NCBI GenBank assembly: GCA_017452505.1
Contig: JAFTMI010000014.1
Location: forward strand, 1 to 53,918
Length of the DNA: 53,918 nucleotides
Direction of reading: 5' to 3'
Source of the DNA: Oscillospiraceae bacterium
GTDB lineage: Bacteria; Bacillota; Clostridia; Oscillospirales; Oscillospiraceae
Shown here one piece after another: positions 41,258-48,030 of the stretch. Numbering within the stretch: the stretch's first letter is position 1; the number at the start of each line of letters is the position of its first letter. Position numbers and translations under genes: made by a program. The notes beneath the pieces were generated by a model that was given only the letters and a program-made list of their open reading frames with translations, was not told where the DNA came from and ran no database searches.

Positions 41258-42346
41258 ATGATCAACAAGCTTGGTTTTGGTTTTTTGCATTTGCCGAAAA
41301 AGGGCGAAGAATTTGACTGGGATACGATCTGCGATTTGGTGGACGCCTACATGGCCGGTGGCGGTAAATTCTTCGACACCTGTTATACTTACTTAGACGG
41401 CAACAGCGAGCGGGCCATCAAAGAATGCGTGGTCCAACGGAAAGCACGGGAGAGCTTCGAGATTTGCGAAAAACTGCCCGGCTATCTGTGCAAAAGCTAC
41501 GCCGATTGCCAGAAGTATTTCGATGAAGAGCTGGCCCGTTGTGGCGTGGAGTATTTTGATATACTGATGCTCCATTATTTGAAGGAAGAGAACTATGCCA
41601 TTGCGGAAAAGTATGACGAGTTTCGTTTTCTCCGGGAGAAAAAGGCTCAGGGCCTTGCCAAGCGGATCGGCTTTTCCTTCCACGGCAGAGCGGCCTTGCT
41701 GGAGGAGATTCTCACTGCCCACCCGGAGGTGGATGTGGTGCTGATCCAGCTGAATTATTTGGATTGGGAGAGCGAAGGGGTGCAGTCCCGGCTCTGTTAC
41801 GAAACCTGCCTGCGCCACGGTAAAAAGGTAATGGCCATGGAACCGCTGAAGGGCGGCACGATTGCCAATATTCCCCCGGAGGCGGAAGAGGTTCTTCGGA
41901 GTGTCCACCCGGATTGGACACCTGCCGATTGGGGTCTGCGGTTTGTGCAGTCCCTGCCCGGCGTGGAGGTTTGCCTCAGCGGTATGAATGCCATGGAGCA
42001 GGTGCGCGCCAATATCCGCCCCTTTGCACCCCTTGGCGATAGAGAAAATGCTGCGCTGATGCAGGCCCGGGAAATTATTTGCAGCAAAACCGCTGTTGGT
42101 TGCAGCGGCTGTGGCTATTGTGAGCCCCATTGTCCCAAAGGGATTCCCATCCCTCGATACTTTAAACTCTATAACGAGGTCAGCCGCTACCCCGGTGACG
42201 GATGGAAGATCAAAATCAGTTATCGGCAGGTTTTAGGCGGAAAGGCATCTGCGTGTATCGGATGTCATAGCTGCGAGAAACATTGCCCACAGAACCTGGA
42301 GATTGCCGACCTTATGAAAACCATTGCCCAGCGGTTTGAGGGCTGA
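41258..42346 (+). CDS. Aldo/keto reductase with two C-terminal [4Fe-4S] clusters
   Basis: A 362-residue enzyme. The barrel domain keeps Asp and Tyr in FFDTCYTYLDG, a Lys in CEKLPG and a His in LMLHYLKEENY. The C-terminal domain has two full ferredoxin motifs, CSGCGYCEPHCPKGIPIP and CIGCHSCEKHCPQNLEI, so it should hold two [4Fe-4S] clusters. It differs from the aldo/keto reductase at 10457 in its barrel, and its clusters are complete. The start at 41258 has GAAAGGA upstream; the frame extends six residues further. Confidence 0.9.
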   Translation: MINKLGFGFLHLPKKGEEFDWDTICDLVDAYMAGGGKFFDTCYTYLDGNSERAIKECVVQRKARESFEICEKLPGYLCKSYADCQKYFDEELARCGVEYFDILMLHYLKEENYAIAEKYDEFRFLREKKAQGLAKRIGFSFHGRAALLEEILTAHPEVDVVLIQLNYLDWESEGVQSRLCYETCLRHGKKVMAMEPLKGGTIANIPPEAEEVLRSVHPDWTPADWGLRFVQSLPGVEVCLSGMNAMEQVRANIRPFAPLGDRENAALMQAREIICSKTAVGCSGCGYCEPHCPKGIPIPRYFKLYNEVSRYPGDGWKIKISYRQVLGGKASACIGCHSCEKHCPQNLEIADLMKTIAQRFEG

Positions 42347-42358
42347 AAGGGAAAACCG

Positions 42359-42559
42359 ATGTTGATAAAAGGATGTCAAGAGGGAAAGGGAACGCCCCGG
42401 CTCACGGAAGTGAAATGCCCCAACTGTGGCGAGCTTGTGGAAGTGTTTGTTTTGATGGGAGGTCCAGTCGGTAAGACCGGTACCCTGGTCAGCGACGAAA
42501 CCTGCACCTGCGGACATATCCTTCCTGCCGGCAGTTTTGAATCAAATTACAAACAATAA
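42359..42559 (+). CDS. Small zinc-ribbon protein
   Basis: A 66-residue protein with CPNCGEL (residues 20-26) and a CTCGH knuckle (about 48-52), a probable four-cysteine zinc site with a Gly-rich loop between (MGGPVGKTG). It lies 12 bases after the Fe-S reductase and is the last gene of the operon. GAAAGGG lies upstream of its ATG. It may be an accessory or delivery protein for one of the enzymes; nothing more can be said. Confidence 0.72.
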   Translation: MLIKGCQEGKGTPRLTEVKCPNCGELVEVFVLMGGPVGKTGTLVSDETCTCGHILPAGSFESNYKQ

Positions 42560-42601
42560 GAAAAGGCACGGGATCTTTTTGATCCTGTGCCTTTTCTTAT
42601 T
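42555..42601. terminator. Bidirectional terminator of the redox operon
   Basis: AATAAGAAAAGGCACGGGAT (from 42555) pairs, with one extra pair, with the segment ending at 42601 around a TTTTT loop. The stem is 21 bp and serves the convergent DUF3021 gene as well. Confidence 0.92.
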
Positions 42602-43019
42602 GTTCTTTCAGTTTTTCGTTGATTTTCTTGGCTTTGGCACGGGTGACATTGTAGATAACAGTCCATATTGCACCGTAGCAGCCGATAAAAATGCCGGTAA
42701 ACACCAAAATGGGCTTTAATTGATTCAGCAGCCAGCCGTTTACCAGATAGGTGAGGATATAGGCTATATACAGCACACCGCCGTGGAGCAGGATCATAGT
42801 GGGCAGGGGCAGCTGCTCTGTTTGATAGATGGCTGTCATACCCGCTGCTACAAAGGCAAGCGCTGTGATGGTTAGAATACCTTTGCATACTTCTCCGGGG
42901 GCAAGGGATTCCGCAGTACCGGTAGCACCCAAAATGCCGTAAATGATAGCCAAAACCACCGGACCGCCGGCAGCGCAGAGTAGTCCCCGGAGGAGAAATT
43001 CTTTGATGAATTTTTTCAT
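42597..43019 (-). CDS. DUF3021-family membrane protein
   Basis: A 140-residue protein with four predicted helices, typical of DUF3021, small membrane proteins encoded next to LytTR regulators in Firmicutes. The start at 43019 (MKKFIKEFLLRG) has AAGGAGG upstream and overlaps the end of the LytTR gene by 4 bases. In known pairs the membrane protein inhibits the LytTR regulator, so the same is likely here. Confidence 0.85.
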   Translation of the reverse strand: MKKFIKEFLLRGLLCAAGGPVVLAIIYGILGATGTAESLAPGEVCKGILTITALAFVAAGMTAIYQTEQLPLPTMILLHGGVLYIAYILTYLVNGWLLNQLKPILVFTGIFIGCYGAIWTVIYNVTRAKAKKINEKLKEQ

Positions 43020-43453
43020 TTGTTGTCGAACCTCCTTTTGATTTGGGCGAAACACCGCCGGGATACATACTCCCGGTAGCCGCATTTGAACACAGCATCC
43101 ACCGCGCCGGTATACGCCACAGCAAATCGATCCAGTGCCTGCTCGTTTGCCAATGCGCTTTTGTTGATGCGGATAAAAGAGGCGGGGAGAGTGCTTTCCA
43201 ATTCGTATAGCCGCCCCTTCAGCCGATAGCGCTGGTTGTTAGAATCGATGGCATAGGTCTTGCCGTCTAATACGGTAACGCATTCTATGTCCGAAATCGC
43301 CAGCATTTTGATGTCATCTTCTGTATAGCCGGGAATGCGGTCTAAGTGCTTGGAAATTAACGCTTCGATCTCGTCGATAAGCGGGGAGCGTTCCCGTGCA
43401 GTGATAACAATTTCTTCGTCCTTGTCCTTATCGATGATGAGCCTGAATTTCAT
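43016..43453 (-). CDS. LytTR-domain DNA-binding regulator
   Basis: A 145-residue protein with a 45-residue N-terminal part and a LytTR DNA-binding domain (IKMLAISDIECVTVLDGKTY, then RYRLKGRLYELESTLP, then FIRINKSALAN). There is no response-regulator domain, which is the rule for the LytTR-DUF3021 membrane-regulated type. A TATAAT box (43475-43480 on the minus strand) lies upstream; no good -35 was found. The stop overlaps the DUF3021 start. Confidence 0.9.
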   Translation of the reverse strand: MKFRLIIDKDKDEEIVITARERSPLIDEIEALISKHLDRIPGYTEDDIKMLAISDIECVTVLDGKTYAIDSNNQRYRLKGRLYELESTLPASFIRINKSALANEQALDRFAVAYTGAVDAVFKCGYREYVSRRCFAQIKRRFDNK

Positions 43454-43560
43454 CCTGTCACCTCCTGTGACTGTATTATATCATAACCGGGATGAAAAAT
43501 GTTACAAAATGTGTTTATCGGTCGTTTTGATATGATAAGTGGTAAAATCGGATAAAAAAA

Positions 43561-44243
43561 GGAACCCCCCGGTAAAACCGGGGGTTCTTCATATGCGGGC
43601 ATAGCCCTATGTTTCTTGCGTAATACGTAAACGCATAATAACAGCCCGCCAACTGCATTGTTCTACTTGCGACCCGTAAACGGGCTGGCGGACGGGATTA
43701 CTAATTGTTCACCCATTTCATCTTCTTTAAGTTGATTCTCGATATACTCCGCAATTCGGCTCTCGTTCTTACCTACCGTATCCACATAATAGCCTCTGCA
43801 CCAGAACTCTTTGTTGCGATATCGATATTTAAGATCGCCAAATTGCTCATACATCATTGCAGCACTCTTTCCCTTAAGATATCCCATAAACCCCGAAACG
43901 GATATCTTAGGTGGGATTTCTACGAAAAGATGTATGTGGTCGGGACACGCTTCCGCTGCTATGATAGTTACTCCCTTCCATTCACATAGTTGTCGTAAGA
44001 TTTTCCCTATTGCTCCTCTTTTAGCTTGGTAGAAAACTTTTCTGCGGTATTTGGGTGCGAATACGATATGGTATTTGCAATTCCATTTCGTGTGTGATAA
44101 ACTATTGATGTCATTCATACTCATATGAGTGCCTCCCTGTTTTGATTGTTTGTGCAGTTGGCGGACCGCACCTATAATCTTAACAGGGATTTTTACTCGC
44201 CGCCATAGGCTTTATTGAACCACGCGTCTAACGCGTGGTTTTC
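43561..44243 (-). mobile_element. IS200-type insertion sequence
   Basis: About 680 bp with one transposase gene and a hairpin near each end: GAACCCCCCGGT/ACCGGGGGTTC (43562-43587) and AACCACGCGT/ACGCGTGGTT (44218-44240). IS200/IS605 elements have such sub-terminal hairpins rather than inverted repeats and move as single strands. No tnpB is present. The boundaries are approximate. Confidence 0.75.
43663..44124 (-). CDS. tnpA: IS200/IS605-family transposase TnpA
   Basis: A 153-residue HUH-type Y1 transposase. The His-hydrophobic-His pair is in CPDHIHLFVEIPPK (residues about 60-73) and the catalytic Tyr lies in the C-terminal GYYVDTVGKNE helix region. The start KWNCKYHIVFAPKYRRKVFY is highly typical. 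Length is normal and the reading frame is intact, so the element may be active. GGGAGG lies upstream of the ATG. Confidence 0.95.
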   Translation of the reverse strand: MSMNDINSLSHTKWNCKYHIVFAPKYRRKVFYQAKRGAIGKILRQLCEWKGVTIIAAEACPDHIHLFVEIPPKISVSGFMGYLKGKSAAMMYEQFGDLKYRYRNKEFWCRGYYVDTVGKNESRIAEYIENQLKEDEMGEQLVIPSASPFTGRK

Positions 44244-44253
44244 TTTATACAAT

Positions 44254-44283
44254 AAGCCGGCAGCCATTTAGTGCTGCCGGCTT
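44254..44283 (-). terminator. Terminator of the DUF3892 gene
   Basis: AAGCCGGCAGC (44254-44264) pairs with GCTGCCGGCTT (44273-44283), 11 bases past the stop. The tail on the minus strand is TTATTGT. Confidence 0.65.
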
Positions 44284-44294
44284 GTAGTTACACG

Positions 44295-44585
44295 TCATTG
44301 CGTATCCGGTGAGACAGAGGGCAGATTGCCCAAATTGTTGTTTTCGCTGCCGTCGGGGATGGATTTGAGGTATTCCGTATCGCCCCGATGGGCAATACCC
44401 ACCCCGGCAATTTGCCCTTGCTTGGCCATGTTCACTGCCTGCTGCTTTTCGACAAAACTGTTATCAGAGAGCTGATAGCCGGTGATTCGACCGCCCTCTT
44501 TCACAAGCCCCACGATTCGCTTTGCATTGTTGTTTGCATGGGGAATTTGATCTAAAGTCTGCTTTACAAGCTCTTGCCCGTCCAT
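44295..44585 (-). CDS. DUF3892-domain protein
   Basis: A 96-residue protein with the pattern of DUF3892, a short family of unknown function: KRIVGLVKEGGRITGYQLSD followed by an AVNMAKQGQIAGVGIAHRGDTEYL segment. The start at 44585 has AAAGGAG eight bases upstream; the frame runs 17 residues further. It lies downstream of a 26-codon membrane ORF in one likely transcript. Confidence 0.78.
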   Translation of the reverse strand: MDGQELVKQTLDQIPHANNNAKRIVGLVKEGGRITGYQLSDNSFVEKQQAVNMAKQGQIAGVGIAHRGDTEYLKSIPDGSENNNLGNLPSVSPDTQ

Positions 44586-44654
44586 AAAAACCACTCCTTT
44601 GGACATAGTTTTTACGCGTTCCAAGAGAATATACAAAATTGTCGGATGCAGGAA

Positions 44655-44735
44655 CTAATTTGTAAACCAATTCTCTAAAAGACAAAAACCAAATAGGGAA
44701 AGGGTGAAAAACAGGATGGTAATGAATGTAAACAT
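44655..44735 (-). CDS. 26-residue membrane microprotein
   Basis: A short ORF of 26 codons, mostly Phe, Leu, Ile and Thr, that begins MFTFITILFF and ends ENWFTN: one hydrophobic helix with a polar end. The site AAGGAGG seven bases before its ATG is perfect and a promoter lies 64 bases upstream, so translation is likely. It precedes DUF3892 by 69 bases. I know no homologue; it could be a small membrane regulator or a toxin-like peptide. Confidence 0.6.
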   Translation of the reverse strand: MFTFITILFFTLSLFGFCLLENWFTN

Positions 44736-44798
44736 AGTGATTCCTCCTTTTTGCGCATCAAATTGTTCTTTACTTCCATAAGGATTCCTGCTAATATT

Positions 44799-44848
44799 AT
44801 TATATAAAATGATTTGCGGTTTGCAATTATTATACGGACGAATAATAT
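44799..44848. promoter_or_regulatory. Second divergent promoter pair with a shared palindromic -35 box
   Basis: TTGCAA at 44821-44826 is its own reverse complement. It is 16 bp from TAATAT (44843-44848) on the plus strand, for the AraC gene, and 16 bp from TATAAT (44799-44804) on the minus strand, for the microprotein and DUF3892. Confidence 0.7.
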
Positions 44849-44894
44849 AACAATATCGCCAAAGCTTGCGAAATTATGAAAGGATATTGCGGAA

Positions 44895-45782
44895 ATGAAG
44901 TTACGGATTCTGAACAATAAGATGGAGCAGGTCGAGGGGCTTTATAATGAATACCCCTATGTGTTTCACCATGTGGATTTAAGTAAGACGGCCATTCCCT
45001 GGCATTGGCACGAGGAACTGGAGTTTTGTTATGTGCAGGCCGGCAGTGTGAAGGTTTCTACAGCAGGACAGTCGCAGGTTTTCAAAAAAGGAGAGGGCTT
45101 TTATATCAACAGCAATGTGCTGACTTCCATGACAGACGGGGCTGATTGCGTTATAGATTCTCATTTGTTTCATCCGGTATTTCTCGGCGGGCATTTCAAA
45201 AGTGTATTTGAGACAAAGTATCTGAATCCGGTCCTGCAGAACAGGAACTTGGATATGTTACCCATTCGCGGCGAAACAGAAACGCAAAGGCATCTTCTGC
45301 AAAAGCTTCGTCAGCTGTCCAAGCTGCAAGAGGGGCAGGATGTGGAATTGCAAACCCGCAATCTTCTCAGTGAGATATGGCTGCTGCTTTTGGAGACATT
45401 AAAGAACACGCAGCTCAAATCCTTGCCGCCGAAGAATCAGGACAGAATCCTCACCATGATGGCGTTTATACAGGAAAACTATGCAAGAAAGATAACCTTG
45501 CAGGAGATTGCCGATGCAAGCGCGGTCAGCACCCGTGAATGTTTGCGGTGTTTCCAAACATCGATTCACCAGTCGCCGATGGAGTATTTGGTGGAGTATC
45601 GTGTCCAAATGGCCGCAAGGCTGTTGGAGACCACGGACCTGTCGGTTACAGAGATCGCAATGCGGACCGGCTGGGGGAGTAACTCCTATTTCACAAAAAT
45701 GTTCCACCGGATTCGCGGAAAGACCCCCAACGCCTACCGTAGAGATTACCTTGCGCTGAAAAAACAGGCGCTGAATAAATAA
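44895..45782 (+). CDS. AraC-family transcriptional regulator
   Basis: A 295-residue regulator with an N-terminal cupin-like ligand-binding domain (IPWHWHEELEFCYVQAGSVK, residues about 34-53) and a C-terminal AraC domain with two helix-turn-helix units (KITLQEIADASAVSTRECLR and LSVTEIAMRTGWGSNSYFTK). The HWHEELEF motif suggests binding of a sugar or similar ligand. It is divergently transcribed from the microprotein-DUF3892 pair and may control it. Followed by a strong terminator. Confidence 0.92.
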   Translation: MKLRILNNKMEQVEGLYNEYPYVFHHVDLSKTAIPWHWHEELEFCYVQAGSVKVSTAGQSQVFKKGEGFYINSNVLTSMTDGADCVIDSHLFHPVFLGGHFKSVFETKYLNPVLQNRNLDMLPIRGETETQRHLLQKLRQLSKLQEGQDVELQTRNLLSEIWLLLLETLKNTQLKSLPPKNQDRILTMMAFIQENYARKITLQEIADASAVSTRECLRCFQTSIHQSPMEYLVEYRVQMAARLLETTDLSVTEIAMRTGWGSNSYFTKMFHRIRGKTPNAYRRDYLALKKQALNK

Positions 45783-45813
45783 TGAGGTAGATTAAAACAG
45801 CATGCTTCCAATC

Positions 45814-45850
45814 AAAAAGCAGGAATGGCTAAATGCCATTCCTGCTTTTT
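45814..45850 (+). terminator. Terminator of the AraC gene
   Basis: AAAAAGCAGGAATGGC (45814-45829) pairs with GCCATTCCTGCTTTTT (45835-45850), 31 bases past the stop. Confidence 0.92.
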
Positions 45851-45938
45851 GGTCCGAGTTGTTTTATAGGATTCAAGCAAAAAGTGAGTAATACCAACGT
45901 TTTTTGGTGGCGGTGATTCGCTTTTATCTTAACTATTA

Positions 45939-46044
45939 GTGATATTTCGCCTTGCGACGGAGTGATATTTTCGTGATAGTCATATTTCTACTAAAGCAGA
46001 AGTGATATTATATTCGCCCAAAAACTGCCCGAAGGCGAATATAA
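45939..46044. repeat. GTGATATT repeat block with inverted repeat
   Basis: The 318-base gap between AraC and the XRE gene holds three GTGATATT copies at 45939, 45962 and 46002 and a related GTGATAGT at 45973. The block ends in the inverted repeat TTATATTCGCC (46008-46018) and GGCGAATATAA (46034-46044). Nothing codes for a protein. Similar AGTGATATT-rich blocks occur in gut Clostridia as non-coding repeats; that comparison is from memory. Confidence 0.6.
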
Positions 46045-46100
46045 CTGAAAAAGCACGCCAAGGTATGCTTTTCTGGCACGTCAGCCTAAAAAGAAAGTCG

Positions 46101-47273
46101 TTACTTTCCGGCAAGTTTCTTTGCTCTTGCGTACAGCTCCGTGTATCTGTTATCTTCTTTTACACTATTGAACCAACGCCATTGGCCCATAGCTACTGCA
46201 ATGTCTCCGGGAAGCTGCCAGAAAAGCCACAAATATGGTGTCCACACTTTTCTTCCGTCCTGAAAATGAATATGAACCGTACTGCTTTCTTTGTCAAACT
46301 TTGTGATTTTTGCGCCGCCAAAAACAGTATCACAACCTGCGTCCATCAAGGATCCGTCAGGGATTTTCAGCCAGCGCTCATATAGCGGAAATGCTTTTTC
46401 TAGCAGTGCAAAACCCTCGTCAATCTTTCCGCAGCCGATCAACGCACCTGCTGCTTTCAGCGTGAACTCGGCATAGCAACCACTCCATGCTTCCGGAACC
46501 TCTCCGTTATCCGAAAAGTTTTCCAACAGACGCAATTTGTGAAGTTCCCACGCAGCAGTCCGTTCCGGTTCGGCAAACACAAAAGCATCTTCTTTTTTGT
46601 AGTAATTCATATTATTACGCCCAATATACTGCATAAATATCAAAAGATCGTTGGAATTGCGCTGGCTGTAGTATTCCGGGATACGGTTCTGCAAAAGATA
46701 TCTATCCTCACGGATTTCACCAATTGATACTGCTTCGGACCAGTCAAGTTCGCTGTTCCCAATACGGTCTTCAAGTTCCTCATCGGTACAGGCATAGCAC
46801 ATATAATGGATGGAATCGCGGCGGTATCCCTCGTCTGTACACCCTGCCATAATCTTTTCGTGAATTTCCTTCATCAGATCTGCATCCTGGGCAATGGTTT
46901 CCATATTATTCACAATTGCATAACCCAGTGCGTGCATGATCTCATAGTCACCGGGGTATTTTTGATAGTATTCCTTGGCAAGGGAAAGTCGATCAGCAAA
47001 ACCCTGCTTGGTTTCTGTGATGGACCAGAATCTCTTGCAGAAATCTTTAATATCTTCTTTGCGGTTGGTTTCGTCATTTCCGATGAGTTCATCAACGGAA
47101 ATGCCAAAAAAGTTAGCAATACGGGGAAGCAGGGTGATATCCGGATATCCGCCCCGTTCCCAGTTGGATATGGACTGGGGGGAAACACCCAGTTGAGCAG
47201 CAAGTTCTTCTTGGGTAAGTCCTTTTTTCCGTCTTTCGCGGAGAATGACCTCGGGAATTCTGAGTTCTGTCAT
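46101..47273 (-). CDS. XRE-family regulator with a large C-terminal helical domain
   Basis: A 390-residue protein. Residues about 8-66 form an XRE helix-turn-helix (ILRERRKKGLTQEELAAQLG, then SPQSISNWERGGYPDITLL). The remaining 320 residues look helical and TPR-like in part (ADRLSLAKEYYQKYPGDYEI, then GALIGCGKIDEGFALLEKAF) and probably bind a ligand or protein partner. Such regulators are common in Clostridia; no target is evident. The promoter upstream is near-consensus. Confidence 0.88.
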   Translation of the reverse strand: MTELRIPEVILRERRKKGLTQEELAAQLGVSPQSISNWERGGYPDITLLPRIANFFGISVDELIGNDETNRKEDIKDFCKRFWSITETKQGFADRLSLAKEYYQKYPGDYEIMHALGYAIVNNMETIAQDADLMKEIHEKIMAGCTDEGYRRDSIHYMCYACTDEELEDRIGNSELDWSEAVSIGEIREDRYLLQNRIPEYYSQRNSNDLLIFMQYIGRNNMNYYKKEDAFVFAEPERTAAWELHKLRLLENFSDNGEVPEAWSGCYAEFTLKAAGALIGCGKIDEGFALLEKAFPLYERWLKIPDGSLMDAGCDTVFGGAKITKFDKESSTVHIHFQDGRKVWTPYLWLFWQLPGDIAVAMGQWRWFNSVKEDNRYTELYARAKKLAGK

Positions 47274-47322
47274 CGTTTTTCTCCTTCATGTTATGATTTA
47301 GAAGGCGCGCTTTCTGACTATC

Positions 47323-47351
47323 ATTATATATTCTCAATCACCGCAAATCAA
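47323..47351 (-). promoter_or_regulatory. Promoter of the XRE gene
   Basis: On the minus strand TTGATT (47346-47351) and TATAAT (47323-47328) are 17 bp apart. Confidence 0.8.
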
Positions 47352-47525
47352 TAACGCCGCTTGGGAGATAACTAAAGCACAGCGGGAATTTTTCGAGTAT
47401 GACGTTAGTCGGACATTTCTTTTTTTGCAATCGAATAACAGTATATTCCCTTAAATAACGAATTATAAATCATCCGCGAAGCGGATACCACAACTTCTTC
47501 ACTATTCACTATTACTTATTACTTC

Positions 47526-47609
47526 AAAGCCCTAAAGGCATTTTTCTTGAAAAGTAAAGAGTGAAGAGGTAATAAGTAAAGCCCCAAAGGCTGTTGCCTT
47601 TAGGGCTTT
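47526..47609. repeat. Inverted repeat downstream of tRNA-Pro
   Basis: AAAGCCCTAAAGGCA (47526-47540) and TGCCTTTAGGGCTTT (47595-47609) are a perfect 15-bp inverted repeat in the 335-base gap between the XRE gene and tRNA-Pro. Between them are A/T-rich repeats (TTACTTATTAC type) that also recur inverted. It could be a MITE-like remnant. Nothing codes for a protein here. Confidence 0.6.
47578..47608 (-). terminator. Terminator of tRNA-Pro
   Basis: On the minus strand, directly after the tRNA CCA, AAGCCCTAAAGGC-AACA-GCCTTTGGGGCTT forms a hairpin with two non-Watson-Crick positions and a T-rich end. It competes with the longer inverted repeat at 47526-47609. Confidence 0.65.
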
Positions 47610-47683
47610 GGTCCAAGTGACAGGACTCGAACCTGCAGCATCCTGCTCCCAAAGCAGGCGCGCTACCATTGCGCTACACCTGG
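47609..47683 (-). tRNA. tRNA-Pro (TGG)
   Basis: Read on the minus strand: the acceptor stem CCAGGTG pairs with CACTTGG (one G-T), the anticodon stem-loop CCTGC-TTTGGGA-GCAGG gives anticodon TGG for proline, and the T-arm is CAGGTTCGAGTCCTG. Discriminator A and CCA are encoded. The gene is intact, but its promoter lies about 200 bp upstream, beyond a duplication of its 5' part. Confidence 0.93.
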
Positions 47684-47869
47684 ATAGATATGTTGTTGTA
47701 AGTGTTAGGGCCAAAGCAGGTGCGCTTCCTGTTGCGGTGCCCGGCATCTGCCTGCGTCGACGGTGCTCCTTGGCATCTGCCGACCGCGGCCACCCGCTCG
47801 GCTCCCTGTTTCCGCCACCGGCGGCGGTCGCCTCGCTCCCCAATTGCGCTACACCTGGATAGATGTGTT
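47668..47869 (-). repeat. Duplicated 5' part of tRNA-Pro around a GC-rich insert
   Basis: ATTGCGCTACACCTGGATAG plus seven further bases occurs at 47668-47694 (5' end of the tRNA and its leader) and again at 47843-47869, with one mismatch. Between them is a GC-rich segment that begins with a third, degenerate copy of the tRNA middle (CCAAAGCAGGTGCGCT at about 47712) and holds the GC-rich palindrome CCGCCACCGGCGGCGG. No gene is present in the remaining gap to 48030 besides the two promoters. Confidence 0.8.
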
Positions 47870-47884
47870 ATTTACAACGCCCTT

Positions 47885-47913
47885 ATTATATAGTACCCGG
47901 CCATAAAAATCAA
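47885..47913 (-). promoter_or_regulatory. Promoter of tRNA-Pro
   Basis: On the minus strand TTGATT (47908-47913) and TATAAT (47885-47890) are 17 bp apart. It lies just before the partial tRNA copy, so the transcript must pass through the insert to reach the intact tRNA. Confidence 0.8.
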
Positions 47914-47958
47914 CCCAAAAAATCTGCGTTTCTTCGAGATTGTGCAAGGGATTTCCTG

Positions 47959-47986
47959 TTGACTATTGTGCTAAAAATGTTATAAT
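47959..47986 (+). promoter_or_regulatory. Promoter of the [FeFe] hydrogenase gene
   Basis: TTGACT (47959-47964) and TATAAT (47981-47986) are 16 bp apart, 44 bases before the start codon. Confidence 0.82.
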
Positions 47987-48030
47987 TACATACATAAAGA
48001 GCTATTCTTATCAAAATGAAGGAGAAACCA

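Noticed and set aside
43561-44243. tnpB partner for the IS200-type element
   Set aside because: No second frame of the right size or sequence was seen on either strand around the transposase, so the element is classed as tnpA-only.
45783-47608. Possible CRISPR array in the repeats between 45939 and 47609
   Set aside because: The repeats are short, unevenly spaced and partly inverted, there are no regular unique spacers, and no cas genes occur in the window.
47608-47862. 84-codon plus-strand frame over tRNA-Pro and the GC-rich insert
   Set aside because: It runs through a tRNA and a repeat and has no ribosome site.
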